From the NCBI RefSeq assembly GCF_946463545.1, contig NZ_OX296583.1, positions 781,035 through 845,034 on the forward strand: a stretch of DNA of 64,000 nt, written 5' to 3'. Positions 54,923-64,000 of the stretch are shown piece after piece. Source of the stretch: Methanothermococcus thermolithotrophicus DSM 2095 (lineage in GTDB: Archaea; AGJL01; Methanococci; Methanococcales; Methanococcaceae). Position numbers and translations under genes: made by a program. The notes beneath the pieces were generated by a model. It saw only the letters and a program-made list of their open reading frames with translations. It did not search any database and was not told where the DNA came from. The first letter of the stretch is position 1. Each line of letters opens with the position of its first letter.

Positions 54923-55969
54923 TCATTCTATTGGAAACCTTAAAAGTGCTCCCACGCCTCCCAACGCCTTTAACTGCTTTCCGGCATCATGTTCGGTAGA
55001 TATAATTACAACTTTTCCGCCTATATTTTCAACTGAGTTCATTAGGTCTTCAACAGCCCTTCTATTTTTTCTTATAAACTCGTCTGTAACTAAAAGGGTT
55101 TCAATTGCAGAATAGTTCATGGCATTTTTAACATCCTCGATACCATAGGATGCAAGTCCTTTTTTTGAAATTTCTTCCAAGAGTTTATTTACGAGTTGTG
55201 TTTCCTTGCTAACTCTTGCTTCTCCATATATTCTGTCAATTATCCCTGATTTTAAAATCTCGCTTAATCCGAGTCTTCCAGTATGATTTGTAGATTCAAC
55301 AACCACCCTTGGAACTAAATCCCTATGCTTTTCAGATAGGTACTTTTGAAAGTTGTTTTTTCCAAATCCAGGACCTGCAACAAGGATTTTACCTTCAAAT
55401 TCAGATATTGCGTTTACTATTTCATGATAGTAATTAAGTTTAGCCTGTTCATTCTGTTTATAGTCCAATTTTTTTGATACTCCTGATTTTATACTTACTA
55501 GTTCTTTTATTCCGTACTCTCTGACTAAAAATATATCAGCCTCACTATCATCCATAATTACTACCACAACTTTTGGTTTCTTTGAAGAATTCTCTGCATC
55601 TTTTAATCTCTCTAAATCCCACTTTTTCCAGTTCTTTTGAATTGAAACGTCCGTAAATGGTTCTATATCTATTGTATGATATGAACCAATTGGAATATCA
55701 TCTGGAGCGTGAATTATCTTACCGCTGACTCTTAATCTATTGGTATCTTCGTGAAAATTTACCTTTTCAACTTTAATTCCTAGGAATACCTTTTTTTTAG
55801 CTCCCCTGTCTGCCCTTAACTTATCTCCCTTATCTTCAACTCTTCTTTCTGTAACTGCAGATACTACGTTGTATTTTCCGATAATGTGTGATAGGTGCCA
55901 TAGATCATCAAGGTTTTCTGGCATCACCTTTATTATATTTTTTTCAGGAATTTCTTTAAGTATTCTCAT
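54923..55969 (-). CDS. pelA: mRNA surveillance protein Pelota
   Basis: 348 aa. Three domains: the Sm-like N-terminus (MRILKEIPEKNIIKVMPENLDDLWHLSHII; basic stretch RRVEDKGDKLRADRGAKKK), a central eRF1-like domain (VVVVIMDDSEADIFLVREYG) and a C-terminal eRF1 domain 3 (YSAIETLLVTDEFIR). With aABCE1 it rescues stalled ribosomes. It starts one base after the Tfx-like gene stop. I choose the ATG with GGGATAAT before it, 14 codons inside the longer frame. Confidence 0.95.
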   Translation of the reverse strand: MRILKEIPEKNIIKVMPENLDDLWHLSHIIGKYNVVSAVTERRVEDKGDKLRADRGAKKKVFLGIKVEKVNFHEDTNRLRVSGKIIHAPDDIPIGSYHTIDIEPFTDVSIQKNWKKWDLERLKDAENSSKKPKVVVVIMDDSEADIFLVREYGIKELVSIKSGVSKKLDYKQNEQAKLNYYHEIVNAISEFEGKILVAGPGFGKNNFQKYLSEKHRDLVPRVVVESTNHTGRLGLSEILKSGIIDRIYGEARVSKETQLVNKLLEEISKKGLASYGIEDVKNAMNYSAIETLLVTDEFIRKNRRAVEDLMNSVENIGGKVVIISTEHDAGKQLKALGGVGALLRFPIE

Positions 55970-55970
55970 A

Positions 55971-56390
55971 TTATCCCTTATTTTCAGATGGATAGATGTT
56001 AATATCCCCATTTTCGAGGATGTTTATTATAAAAGGTTCCTTAACAATCCTATTTTCAATATATTTTTTCGCATTTTTATTGATAAATTCTATTACCTCT
56101 AATGCATTGTAGTTTACGTGGATGTTCTTTTCATCAGACTTCGTGAATACCATCTCTGGAATTTCCAGGACATCAGTGCCTGGGCTAACTTCTATCTTTA
56201 ATGGAGCTATAATGTTACAATATATCCTCAAAGTGTTTTTTGCCTTCTCTACGTTTTCCCGGGCCCGCTTCTCTATCATACTTATGTTTGCCCGACTTGT
56301 GCCCATAACTTTTGCAATTTCATCTTGGGTGTATCCCTTTTTCCTCAATTCTAAAATTTTAATCTGAATATCTGTTAAAAACGAATCCAT
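55971..56390 (-). CDS. Tfx family DNA-binding protein
   Basis: 139 aa. An N-terminal sigma-like HTH ([39 protein letters not shown], about 4-42) precedes a C-terminal domain of unknown fold. Tfx was described in Methanothermobacter as a DNA-binding protein at the fmd operon promoter (molybdenum formylmethanofuran dehydrogenase). The role of this member is unknown. GGTGGGACACT precedes the ATG. It is co-transcribed with Pelota, one base apart. Confidence 0.85.
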   Translation of the reverse strand: MDSFLTDIQIKILELRKKGYTQDEIAKVMGTSRANISMIEKRARENVEKAKNTLRIYCNIIAPLKIEVSPGTDVLEIPEMVFTKSDEKNIHVNYNALEVIEFINKNAKKYIENRIVKEPFIINILENGDINIYPSENKG

Positions 56391-56683
56391 AGTGTCCCAC
56401 CTTATATTTTTAAACAATTAAACAAGTTATATATGGAAACCTATATTATTTGTACAATAAAGTCATTCTAAAACACATATATTTATTTAAATTTTTTTAG
56501 TTTTGGATAATATTATATTAATTTAAATATATTATATTAATACTTATAATTGAGGTAGGAGTATACTGGATCTCGATGAAAACCTTTAATCTCTGATTTG
56601 TTAGGTTCCCTTGGATTTGCTCTGATTTCAATAAAAAATAATAAAATAAATATGAGCAATAGTAAGGGATAAAATATTGGTTC

Positions 56684-57904
56684 TTATCTGCCTAATTGGG
56701 CATGAGCTCTGGCTAGATGACCTACTGATAGAGCTCCTATTAAAGATAGTTCTCCAGCTAAAACTGTTGCACCAACTATTTCGGCGAACTTCAATGCCTT
56801 ATCTCCACCATGGCATCCCAACAGTTCTAAACATTCCTTCTGAGTTTCTACCCTTGTACCCCCTCCAACGGTTCCAACCGGTACGTCAGGAAGTGTAACT
56901 GAGAAATAAACTCCATCTTCGGTACATTCTGCAACAGTTATTCCTAAACTACCTTCAACTATATGGGCTTCGTCCTGGCCAGTTGCCAAAAACAGAGCTC
57001 CTATTATATTTGCATAGTGTGCATTGAAACCCATTGAATTACTTATTGCAGAACCTATTAGGTTTTTGTACATATTTACCTGTTCGATCGCCTTTGATGT
57101 TGTTTTTAAGTATTTTTTTATCTCTTCTTCTTTTAAAAATACCTCTGCGATTATACTTTTTCCCCTACCTTCTATTAAGTTTATTCCAGCAGGTTTTTTG
57201 TCCACACAGGCATTCCCACTTAATGCCACAGTATGGATGTTTATATTTTCCTTTTTAAGTTCTTCTTCAATGAAATTACAGGCTTTTTCTGTGGCAATTG
57301 TCACCATGTTCATGCCCATGGCATCCCCGGTTTTATAAACAAACCTTGGATATACATATCTTCCAACTATTAAAATTGGATTTATGTCTATTAATTTACC
57401 ATGTCTGGTGGTACTTTCTGCAACTTCTTTTATTCTTTGGAAGTTTTCTTTTATCCACTCCTTTAGTTTAACCGCATCAATTACAGATTCTGTTTTTATA
57501 ACTGGAGCTCTGGTCATCTTGTCATCTATCACTCTAACCGTTACTCCCCCACATTTTGTTACAATACTGCACCCCCTGTTTACAGAAGCTACAAGAGCTC
57601 CCTCTGTTGTAGCTAGGGGCACATAAAACTCTCCGTTTGCATATTTTCCATTTATCTTTAAGGGACCTGCAAAGCCAAGCGGAATCTGAACTGCCCCAAT
57701 CATGTTTTCAATGTTCTTCTTCATGGCTTCTTTTTCATCGATAGTATAGTGCCCAATGTGTTTGGTTTCCACTTGGGAGATTTTTTCAATGTATTTTCTT
57801 CTTAACTCAATGGCTTCTTTTTCCCCTACAAGGTCATCCAGTTGATATGGTTTTATTTCTTTTTTTAAAAGTTTTTCAAGTATTTCGTTATTTCCTTTTT
57901 CCAT
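56684..57904 (-). CDS. hmgA: HMG-CoA reductase (class I)
   Basis: 406 aa. [31 protein letters not shown] (catalytic Glu), DAMGMNMVT, the catalytic Lys in [23 protein letters not shown] with catalytic Asp and the C-terminal GHLARAHAQ with catalytic His. NADPH-dependent enzyme that makes mevalonate for isoprenoids, feeding the IPP isomerase and prenyl synthase at 11-14 kb. It overlaps the hemA end by 17 bases. GGTGGAAAA precedes the ATG. The 293-bp gap after it is AT-rich, with a possible decayed repeat near 56570-56630. Confidence 0.96.
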   Translation of the reverse strand: MEKGNNEILEKLLKKEIKPYQLDDLVGEKEAIELRRKYIEKISQVETKHIGHYTIDEKEAMKKNIENMIGAVQIPLGFAGPLKINGKYANGEFYVPLATTEGALVASVNRGCSIVTKCGGVTVRVIDDKMTRAPVIKTESVIDAVKLKEWIKENFQRIKEVAESTTRHGKLIDINPILIVGRYVYPRFVYKTGDAMGMNMVTIATEKACNFIEEELKKENINIHTVALSGNACVDKKPAGINLIEGRGKSIIAEVFLKEEEIKKYLKTTSKAIEQVNMYKNLIGSAISNSMGFNAHYANIIGALFLATGQDEAHIVEGSLGITVAECTEDGVYFSVTLPDVPVGTVGGGTRVETQKECLELLGCHGGDKALKFAEIVGATVLAGELSLIGALSVGHLARAHAQLGR

Positions 57905-59048
57905 TTTTCCACCACATAGAGTTTGTTAAATCATCCTTGGAAACACAATGAGAGTAGTTAACAAAATCATGAATTATTCTCTTTGCGAATGCCTTTGAAA
58001 AATCCTCCAATACTTTTTCCGGATCTTTGCAATTTAACATTCTTAAAGCCTTTTGGAGTTCCCTTTCCCTTATATCCTCAATGTAGCTGTTAAAGTCTTT
58101 TACTATATCTTCGACCTTCATCTTTTCGAGCTGAGATATTAGGAGCTCATACTCCTCTTCAATAATTTTTTCAACCTTCGGAATTTCACTTTTTCTTTTT
58201 TTCAGATTTTCATCTGAAACAAGCCTTAAATCATCAATCGTGTAAAGTTTTATATTGTCTAGTTCCTTAACATCATCTTTAACATCCCTTGGATTGGCAA
58301 TATCTACAATTACCTTTTCCCCCACATCTTCAAGGTCCTTCTTTTCCAATATGTAGTGTGGTGAAGCTGTGGCACATATTACAATGTCGCTGAAGTTAAT
58401 GGCTTCTTTAAGCTTGTCGAAATGCACTGCCATACCTTTTAACTCTTTTGAAAGACGTTCTGCCCGTTCATAGGTTCTATTTGCCACTATGATAGCTTTA
58501 ATGTTTTTTTCAATCAGTGCCTTTGCAACAAGTGTGCCGATTTCCCCTGCCCCTACCAGCAATACTTTTTTTCCACAGAGTCCAACGGTTTTTTCCACGA
58601 GCTCAACTGCAGCACTTCCTATCGATACTCCGCCTTCATTTATTTTTGTTTCCTTTCTAACCCTCTGTCCAACATGAATGCTTTTTAACAAAATGTTGTC
58701 CAGATATTTTGTAGTTTTTTTAAGTTCTCTAGCTTTAATGTAACTTTTTTTTATTTGGCCAAGAATCTGGTCCTCACCTACTATCATGGATTCAAGACCA
58801 CAAGATACTCTTAAAAGGTGAATTATGGCTTCTTTTCCAGTTAAGGTATCAAAATATTTAAAATCCTCGACTAGCTTTTCTTCCTCTTTTTTATCGATAC
58901 AATAGTTATCAAAATAGACCTCTATTCTGTTACAGGTCTGAATTAAAACACATTTATCGTATTTTTTATAAAATTCCTCTTCATCGAATCTCATCTTTTC
59001 AAGTAGGGGAATGGAGTATTTTTTATAATCAGCTTTGAACAGTAGCAT
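57888..59048 (-). CDS. hemA: glutamyl-tRNA reductase
   Basis: 386 aa. [12 protein letters not shown] (catalytic Cys in the C-N-R-x-E motif), [19 protein letters not shown], the NADPH domain [18 protein letters not shown] and a helical dimerisation domain from about 290. It starts tetrapyrrole synthesis from Glu-tRNA, leading to siroheme, F430 and cobamides. The ATG after GGTGAAGGT is preferred to the longer frame. It starts four bases after the precorrin-2 dehydrogenase gene and overlaps hmgA. Confidence 0.95.
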   Translation of the reverse strand: MLLFKADYKKYSIPLLEKMRFDEEEFYKKYDKCVLIQTCNRIEVYFDNYCIDKKEEEKLVEDFKYFDTLTGKEAIIHLLRVSCGLESMIVGEDQILGQIKKSYIKARELKKTTKYLDNILLKSIHVGQRVRKETKINEGGVSIGSAAVELVEKTVGLCGKKVLLVGAGEIGTLVAKALIEKNIKAIIVANRTYERAERLSKELKGMAVHFDKLKEAINFSDIVICATASPHYILEKKDLEDVGEKVIVDIANPRDVKDDVKELDNIKLYTIDDLRLVSDENLKKRKSEIPKVEKIIEEEYELLISQLEKMKVEDIVKDFNSYIEDIRERELQKALRMLNCKDPEKVLEDFSKAFAKRIIHDFVNYSHCVSKDDLTNSMWWKNGKRK

Positions 59049-59052
59049 ACCT

Positions 59053-59661
59053 TCACCTATACCTCTCAATCAGCTTTAGGAGCTCTTCTCTGAATCTTTC
59101 GTTGTCGAATATTTTTTCAAGAATTTCCTTCCTAACCCTCTGATCAGAAATTGAATTTATGTTTTTCAAAAAATCCCGTACTGAGCTCTGAAGAATTAAC
59201 TGGTCCTCATGATGTGTTAAGTAATTTTCAACAAGTTTTCGTACTTCTCTGGCTATTAATGGACTTTTTCCCTTGGTGTAAATGGCAAAAGACACGTCAT
59301 CAATCTCACAATAGGCAGGTATAATTAGATTGATATCGTCCTCAAATGTGGAAGAATTAACGAGTTTTCTTAGATCCCTTGCAATTTTAACAATTCTTTC
59401 GTTGTTTGCTTTATCTATTGCAGTTACAATAATATCATAATTCTTAATTATATTATATAATTCTTTATAACTTAAGCTGTTTACATCGCAGTTTATAAAT
59501 TCAACTTTTTCGTATTCCTTTTCTATATCGATTACATCCTTTGAATAAACGGTTATACTGGCACCAGATTTCAATAACTTTTTGACTCTTCTTTTTCCAA
59601 CGTTTCCAAATCCAAAAACTAGGGCCTTATATCCTTCTAAATTAACAAAAATTGGTATCAT
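59053..59661 (-). CDS. precorrin-2 dehydrogenase / sirohydrochlorin ferrochelatase-type protein
   Basis: 202 aa. The N-terminal NAD-binding domain ([25 protein letters not shown]) matches Met8/CysG-N proteins, followed by a dimerisation domain ([32 protein letters not shown]). It oxidises precorrin-2 to sirohydrochlorin. Chelation is less certain. Sirohydrochlorin feeds siroheme (Fsr, Dsr-LP), F430 and cobamides. Start at ATG 59661 with GTGAGC before it; a GTG three codons upstream overlaps that site. Confidence 0.9.
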   Translation of the reverse strand: MIPIFVNLEGYKALVFGFGNVGKRRVKKLLKSGASITVYSKDVIDIEKEYEKVEFINCDVNSLSYKELYNIIKNYDIIVTAIDKANNERIVKIARDLRKLVNSSTFEDDINLIIPAYCEIDDVSFAIYTKGKSPLIAREVRKLVENYLTHHEDQLILQSSVRDFLKNINSISDQRVRKEILEKIFDNERFREELLKLIERYR

Positions 59662-59683
59662 GTTGCTCACGTATTTAGTAGAG

Positions 59684-60790
59684 TTAATGCATGGTTTTTA
59701 ACATACTATTGTATATCCTATCGATTTTTTCAGCAGTATTTTCCCATGAAAAGTTTTTGGAAAATTCCTTACCGTTCTTACCTATTTTTTTTCTTAATTC
59801 ATTATTGTTTATTAATATTTCTATTTTTTTTCTTAATTCATCAGGATTATTTGGCGGAACTAAAAATCCGTTGTATTCATCTTTTATTAATTCAGGAATT
59901 CCTCCAACCTTCGTGCCTATAACTGGTTTTCCACATGCCATAGCTTCAAGTAAAACCATGCCCAAACCTTCGGATATTGACGGGAGAACTAAAAAACTGC
60001 AGTTTCTGATATATTCGGCTGTTTCGTTCTGATTCTTCTTACCTAAGAGTTTGATGTTTTCAATACCCTCGTTGTTAATCTTATCTGAAAAATTTTTAAA
60101 GAGCTCCCCATCCCCTATTAATATAAATTCAAAATCCAAATCTTTAACACTCTCAATTAAAATTTCAATCCCCTTCTGCTTTACAAAAGAACCTACAAAC
60201 AACCCGTAATTTTTATCATTTCCATTTTCGTAAAATAAATCAGTATCTACTCCATTATATACTACATCTATTTTTTTAGTTTTACAAGTGCATTTGCTTT
60301 TAATCAGCTCGTTTTTTAAGTAGTTGCTGACACATACCAAATTGTCACAATTTTTAACTGCATAATTAAAAAAATATTTTCCTACGGGGTTTTTAGATAA
60401 TCTTAAAACATCACTACCGTGTAGGGTTAAAATATGGGGAATATCAAATTTTTTACTTAAAAAAGCACCTAAAAAGCCTTGAGGAAATGCATAGTGGCTG
60501 TGTATTAAGTCTATACCTTCATTTTTAATTATCTTTTTTCCAAGCTGATAACCTTTGGTAAAATAGCTTGGACCGCGGATTTTAGAGATATACGGAACTT
60601 CATAAACATAGACATTGTCAAAATAATACTTATTAAATTCATCTTCAGAGTGGGTATTGCCCTCACTCTTATAGTTTAGAATATGAAATTCGTAATCTCC
60701 AATTTTATTTAGGTTTTTTATTAAATTTTCAACGTGAATAGTTATTCCGCCCATATATGGATGATAAATAGTTGGCATCAAAATCTTCAC
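59684..60790 (-). CDS. GT4-family glycosyltransferase
   Basis: 368 aa GT-B fold. N-terminal acceptor domain with YHPYMGGITIHVENLIKNL, HSHYAFPQGFLGAFLSKK and ILTLHGSDV; C-terminal donor domain VGSFVKQKGIEILIES and SISEGLGMVLLEAMACGKPVIGTKVGGIPE (the EX7E motif). It transfers sugar from a nucleotide donor to an unknown acceptor, perhaps in surface glycan or archaeal lipid. The GTG at 60790 has GGTGATACA before it; the longer frame to 60850 reads through a hairpin module. Just after this gene on the minus strand lies precorrin-2 dehydrogenase, 22 bp away. Confidence 0.88.
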   Translation of the reverse strand: MKILMPTIYHPYMGGITIHVENLIKNLNKIGDYEFHILNYKSEGNTHSEDEFNKYYFDNVYVYEVPYISKIRGPSYFTKGYQLGKKIIKNEGIDLIHSHYAFPQGFLGAFLSKKFDIPHILTLHGSDVLRLSKNPVGKYFFNYAVKNCDNLVCVSNYLKNELIKSKCTCKTKKIDVVYNGVDTDLFYENGNDKNYGLFVGSFVKQKGIEILIESVKDLDFEFILIGDGELFKNFSDKINNEGIENIKLLGKKNQNETAEYIRNCSFLVLPSISEGLGMVLLEAMACGKPVIGTKVGGIPELIKDEYNGFLVPPNNPDELRKKIEILINNNELRKKIGKNGKEFSKNFSWENTAEKIDRIYNSMLKTMH

Positions 60791-60808
60791 TGTATCACCG
60801 AATGAAAT

Positions 60809-60898
60809 GAGGTGAGCTACAAAATCCCGGTAGGGATTTTGTTCAATCACCGAGTGTAACGAGGTGAGCTATGAAAATCATGAAGTGATTTTCATCCA
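60809..60898. repeat. hairpin modules in the glycosyltransferase leader
   Basis: CAAAATCCC-GGTA-GGGATTTTG (about 60821-60842), an imperfect CACCGAGTGTAACGAGGTG stem, and ATGAAAATCA/TGATTTTCAT around TGAAG (about 60870-60894). Linker GAGGTGAGCTA occurs twice. The array sits 20 bases upstream of the GTG start on the minus strand, in the leader of the mRNA. Confidence 0.8.
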
Positions 60899-60953
60899 AT
60901 CACAGGAAATAAAAAAATTAATGTAAAGTGTTTCGCTATAATTAATATATGAA

Positions 60954-61547
60954 TTATTTAACATGGAGTCCTTCCTTCCATTTAACAAATAGGTAGTATT
61001 TTTGAGGCTCTTTTAACTCCCCCTCAATTCTCTTTGCTATGGCATCTATAATGTTTTTATGTACTCTTTCTTCAAAATCCTTGAAACTTTCGAAAGGTTT
61101 TACTTCCCTTTCCTCAATGATTTTCCACATGGATGTTTTTCCAATCCCAGGAATAAGTTGAAGGGAATGCAGTCTTGAGGTTATTGGGCCACATTCATTT
61201 AGGAATTTTATGAATCTATCTTCATCCTGTTTAACAGCTTCTTTTATTACATAAAGTAGTTCTGTTTTTGCAGTTGGTGTTAGTTCATTATATTTTAACA
61301 TTCTTGAGACGTGGTCTACTTTATCTCGTTTCCCCTTCCCTATATAGACTTTTTCGGCCAATTCGGCAGAAACTTCATCTTTAAATACTAATTCCATGAG
61401 TACAAATTGTTTTTCACCAAACGCCTGCCCAATAGGCTTTCGTTGGTGAATTGGTCTTTTATCATCAGAATACCCGTACTCAAGATAGTCTAGAATATAG
61501 GCATAATCTTCAAATTCCATCTTCTTTTTACGGGCAGTGGTTCTCAT
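60954..61547 (-). CDS. DUF655 RNA-binding-type protein
   Basis: 197 aa. An N-terminal beta-rich region (YAYILDYLEYGY..IGQAFGEKQFVLMELVF) precedes a helix-hairpin-helix region (RLHSLQLIPGIGKTSMWKIIEERE). The family is conserved in archaea next to Rpo4 and ribosomal genes; suspected nucleic-acid binding, function unknown. GGTGTAATT precedes the ATG. It ends before the glycosyltransferase leader. Confidence 0.82.
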   Translation of the reverse strand: MRTTARKKKMEFEDYAYILDYLEYGYSDDKRPIHQRKPIGQAFGEKQFVLMELVFKDEVSAELAEKVYIGKGKRDKVDHVSRMLKYNELTPTAKTELLYVIKEAVKQDEDRFIKFLNECGPITSRLHSLQLIPGIGKTSMWKIIEEREVKPFESFKDFEERVHKNIIDAIAKRIEGELKEPQKYYLFVKWKEGLHVK

Positions 61548-61639
61548 AATTACACCTTGTATATTTAATATTTGTAAATTAATTTAAAATAATAATTAAT
61601 ATAAAATATCCCTTTAACACATAAAAAATTAATGACTTA

Positions 61640-61805
61640 AATTTAAAATAGCGAATCGTGTCGCAAATATTGAGATTTCAAGTATTCTATTTATTTAAGT
61701 TCCTTTACAATATTTGAGATCAACTATCTTATGACTGTGCCAAGAGTATGTAATCAATATGGCCAGCAATTCTTGCAAAGAGGCCATTTAGTTTTTAGTT
61801 TTTGT
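61640..61805. other. structured gap between Rpo4 and DUF655 genes
   Basis: ATGGCC (about 61759-61764) pairs with GGCCAT (about 61783-61788), enclosing GCAA-TTC-TTGC, followed on the plus strand by T-runs. Two similar AATATTGAGAT/AATATTTGAGAT stretches lie near 61665 and 61710. This could be a processing signal or small RNA, or chance. No box C/D or H/ACA pattern was found. Confidence 0.3.
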
Positions 61806-61811
61806 GATTGT

Positions 61812-62135
61812 TTACTTGTATTTGCATACTATATCAAGTATTTCTTCCATATTTTCTGGTAAATCTGATCTGTAAAATATCAATTTTAGATCCTCAACAT
61901 CTTCAGGTAGTATATCGACTATTTTGAGAACAATTTTATCATCTAACCCAAGTTCTTTTAATTCATTAGCTAGTTTTTCAGCATCTTCTACGCTTAGTTT
62001 ACTGAATTTTTCCAAGTAATCCAATGCACATCCATGTTCGTAAGATAAATCGTCAAAATTCGCTCTATTATTCATTATTTCTTTTGCATGAGCTATTGTA
62101 GTATATCTTTCGGAAATAATTTCCTTTCCTATCAT
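61812..62135 (-). CDS. rpo4: RNA polymerase subunit Rpo4 (RpoF)
   Basis: 107 aa all-helical, Rpb4-like: ISERYTTIAHAKEIMNNRANFDDLSYEHGCALDYLEKF and PEDVEDLKLIFYRSDLPENMEEILDIV. It forms the stalk with Rpo7. GGGGGATATT precedes the ATG at 62135; the frame starting at 62147 contains that site. It follows L21e with a 98-bp gap that contains one GAAACC/GGTTTC stem. Confidence 0.93.
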   Translation of the reverse strand: MIGKEIISERYTTIAHAKEIMNNRANFDDLSYEHGCALDYLEKFSKLSVEDAEKLANELKELGLDDKIVLKIVDILPEDVEDLKLIFYRSDLPENMEEILDIVCKYK

Positions 62136-62233
62136 AATATCCCCCAAAAAAGTAGTTGGACGAAAAGAGACTAAATGAAATCTGAAACCATTAAAAACGG
62201 TTTCAATACGTATTTAAAATAAATATATTGTAA

Positions 62234-62530
62234 TTATGCTTTACATTCTCTTAAGTGCTGTGGTCTTACAATGATGTCTTTTAATTTTCCACCGTCTCTT
62301 ACTCTAACTAAGAATGCTCTTCCTCTTTGTCCTACAACCATTCCAGTTTTACCGTGGAATTTTGGATGTGGCATTCCTTTCTGTACTGATGGGTCTAATA
62401 TAACGTGTACTATGTCCCCTTCTTTGTACTCTTTTAAAGCTCTTGTGATTGGAAACAATCCTTTAGCTCTAGGGTGTTTTTTGAGTTTGTATCTTGTTTT
62501 ACTTCTAAATCCTTCACTTTTTTGTGCCAT
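62234..62530 (-). CDS. rpl21e: large subunit ribosomal protein L21e
   Basis: 98 aa. Typical L21e: SKTRYKLKKHPRAKG, DPSVQKGMPHPKFHGKTGMVVGQRGRA. AGGAGG lies seven bases before the ATG at 62530; the ATG at 62536 is too close to it. It precedes Rpo4 on the same strand, and Pus10 lies upstream, as in M. jannaschii. Confidence 0.96.
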   Translation of the reverse strand: MAQKSEGFRSKTRYKLKKHPRAKGLFPITRALKEYKEGDIVHVILDPSVQKGMPHPKFHGKTGMVVGQRGRAFLVRVRDGGKLKDIIVRPQHLRECKA

Positions 62531-62554
62531 AATCATTCCTCCTAAAAGTGTTTC

Positions 62555-62690
62555 ATAGGGTGAAACCTGTAAAGGTTTCCATACTCACCTTAGCTTATGC
62601 TTAGGTGTTAATACTAATTTCTATATTTTTGCAGTAAAAACCTTGGTTTAGATGAGTATTCAAAAACCTTCGGTTCTCGACATATTTTCT
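62555..62690. repeat. hairpin modules in the L21e leader region
   Basis: GAAACC-TGTAAA-GGTTTC (about 62562-62579), an imperfect CACCTTAGC/GCTTAGGTG stem (about 62586-62607), and AAAACC-TTC-GGTT followed by CTCGAC (about 62670-62684). They lie between L21e and Pus10. They look like decayed copies of the module family. Confidence 0.55.
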
Positions 62691-62723
62691 TTTTTACATA
62701 TATAATTATTTCTATTAATAAAT

Positions 62724-64000
62724 CTATTCTTTATCATGGACGTCTAAAACATCCAGTACCTTACAAATGCACTTTTTACCTAAAATTTCAGAAACAGACG
62801 GGGATGTTCTTCCATCATCTCCACTTATGAGCTCCTTAATATACAAGCCGCCATCACAAAATATTTTGAGTTCAAAATTATGGTTATCTATTTTATGTGC
62901 CCAAACTTTATATACCTTACGGACTCTTACCAGATCTGCCCTTCTATGTGATACCCTTTTTGGAGTTCGCTGGTTAATGGTTAGGTTTTCGAGTTTTTTG
63001 GTCAACTGTGTTAACTCATCGTTACTAACTTCGTCCTCACATTCGACAAGTGCCAGGTAGGTTTTTTTATGAGCTTCGTTTTTGAAGAACACCACATCCT
63101 TTCTAACACCGTAAGATACATCGAGAATTTCGACTTTTCCACTTTTATTTACTTCTTCTGCAAGCTTTTCTAAATCTATTTTTCTTATTTTAGGTTCTTT
63201 TATTTCAAGTACAAAGGGCCTTCCATTCCCTAACATTTTTACATCTATATCTTCACGACCGGCTCCATGGAATGACTCACCACTGCCCTTTGTAGCCTTC
63301 ATAAAAGGCTCTGCAACAATCTCTTCAACTGATGTTGGGTACTGCTTTCCTGTAAAGTCACATTTAGGACATCCTTTTCCCCTACAAGATCTACAATGCC
63401 AATGGGTTTGTGGAATTCCCCTTACTAACTTTCTATACCTTCCTTTAATAAAAATAGGGTTTACCTGTAGGTTTATCTTTTTATTGTACGGGTTTATTAA
63501 TACCACAATATCTGGATTAACCTTATCGACTCTTTTTCCAGTTTTCGCAACTAGACGTTTTCCAATTTCTCTTCCGAATTCTTGCCTTATACTTTCAATA
63601 AATGGTGTTTCAAGTTCCTTCTCTAACTCTTTTATCTTTTTAGGTAATGTAGTACCAACTAAAAAAGCGTCATATTCATATTCTTTTAGGAGCTCAGCGG
63701 CTTTTTCAGATATTTCATTTAAATTTTCCTCATCAAAGATGTTTTTACACCAAGGGCATTTTTCCGGTTCCACATCCAAATTTACTTTTATTTCAGTTAA
63801 CCCACTTTTGTAGACCTCTTTTAGTTCTTCTTTAATTTCCGTTATCTCCTTCAGTATTTCATCAGTTTTGGTTGTTATTTGATCTTCTTCGTTTTTCTGT
63901 TCGTCGTCATCTTTATTTTCTATATTTTTAGTATCTTTAATGTCATCATTTTTTTCAATACCTTCTATTTCCTCATTTATTTCACTCTTTTCAAGTTCTT
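62724..64000 (-). CDS. pus10: tRNA pseudouridine synthase Pus10 (5' end outside the window)
   Basis: At least 425 codons, open to the window edge. A zinc-type CPWC motif near 63750, a second Cys set (CRSCRGKGCPKC), a pseudouridine synthase core with GAGREDIDVKMLGNGRPFVLEI (catalytic Asp in GREDID) and a C-terminal KIFCDGGLYIKELISGDDGRTSPSV. Archaeal Pus10 modifies U54 and U55 of tRNA. A TTG at 63779 could start it, but no stop occurs upstream and a charged Lys/Glu/Asp-rich segment of more than 70 codons leads into the zinc motif. Whether that belongs to Pus10 needs the sequence beyond 64000. Confidence 0.9.
   Translation of the reverse strand, partial: ELEKSEINEEIEGIEKNDDIKDTKNIENKDDDEQKNEEDQITTKTDEILKEITEIKEELKEVYKSGLTEIKVNLDVEPEKCPWCKNIFDEENLNEISEKAAELLKEYEYDAFLVGTTLPKKIKELEKELETPFIESIRQEFGREIGKRLVAKTGKRVDKVNPDIVVLINPYNKKINLQVNPIFIKGRYRKLVRGIPQTHWHCRSCRGKGCPKCDFTGKQYPTSVEEIVAEPFMKATKGSGESFHGAGREDIDVKMLGNGRPFVLEIKEPKIRKIDLEKLAEEVNKSGKVEILDVSYGVRKDVVFFKNEAHKKTYLALVECEDEVSNDELTQLTKKLENLTINQRTPKRVSHRRADLVRVRKVYKVWAHKIDNHNFELKIFCDGGLYIKELISGDDGRTSPSVSEILGKKCICKVLDVLDVHDKE

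Overview
The window is AT-rich euryarchaeal DNA from a methanogen of the order Methanococcales, most like a thermophilic Methanothermococcus or Methanocaldococcus. The evidence is the gene content: F420-dependent methylene-H4MPT reductase (Mer), CofH for F420, MfnF for methanofuran, TFB, TFE, Rpo4, Pelota, PriS, Gar1, aIF6, L18Ae, L31e, L21e, archaeal RNase J, isoprenoid-lipid genes, form III RuBisCO and an F420-dependent sulfite reductase (Fsr). Fsr argues against the mesophilic Methanococcus species. Gene order repeatedly follows Methanocaldococcus jannaschii (recalled, not searched): the ATP-grasp to TFB run, the IPP isomerase/RNase J/prenyl synthase run, and the Rpo4/L21e/Pus10 run. Translation starts usually follow a GGTGA-type ribosome binding site. 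I used this to move many starts inward from the longest open frame.

Layout. 0.2-9.2 kb holds an ATP-grasp gene, TFE, an HD-domain gene, then on the minus strand a type IV-pilus-like locus (two membrane platform proteins and a KlbA-type ATPase interrupted by a 451-residue intein), TFB and Gar1. 9.4-15.2 kb is a plus-strand block: RuBisCO, type 2 IPP isomerase, RNase J, prenyl diphosphate synthase and a DUF2118 protein. 15.3-30.8 kb mixes a B12-type radical SAM enzyme, gamma-carbonic anhydrase, lumazine synthase, HisE, a CBS regulator, an iron- or corrinoid-type ABC importer, Nif3-like and HemK2-like proteins, a PUA protein, a GHKL ATPase joined to an HExxH motif, CofH, Mer and ribosome-related genes. 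31-38 kb has ArgB, a lipoprotein, a SemiSWEET and an ammonium locus (amtB-glnK-glnK-amtB) with NrpR-type operators. 39-46 kb has two tRNAs on a mirrored bidirectional promoter, PriS, MfnF, ArgG, a TRAM protein, QueE and GfcR. 46.5-54.9 kb has a split archaeal glutamate synthase with an F420-binding FrhB-like partner, then a divergent Dsr-like protein/Fsr pair and an HTH protein. 55-64 kb is a minus-strand run: Pelota, a Tfx-like protein, HMG-CoA reductase, HemA, precorrin-2 dehydrogenase, a glycosyltransferase, a DUF655 protein, Rpo4, L21e and Pus10, which runs off the window.

How the genes connect. Nitrogen assimilation (Amt, GlnK, NrpR sites, glutamate synthase) and F420 chemistry (CofH, Mer, Fsr and the FrhB-like partner) dominate. 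Sulfite reduction by Fsr and the siroheme/F430 route (HemA, precorrin-2 dehydrogenase) fit together, since Fsr needs siroheme.

The most unusual feature is a dispersed family of modular intergenic elements. Each is a chain of distinct short hairpins (stems about 7-12 bp, mostly 3-base loops) joined by recurring linkers such as TTCGAC and GTGAGTC. Loci share modules in either orientation, often sit directly after a stop codon, and one array (17.66-18.09 kb) is bracketed by a perfect 26-bp direct repeat that duplicates the end of the upstream gene. I do not recognise this family from the literature.
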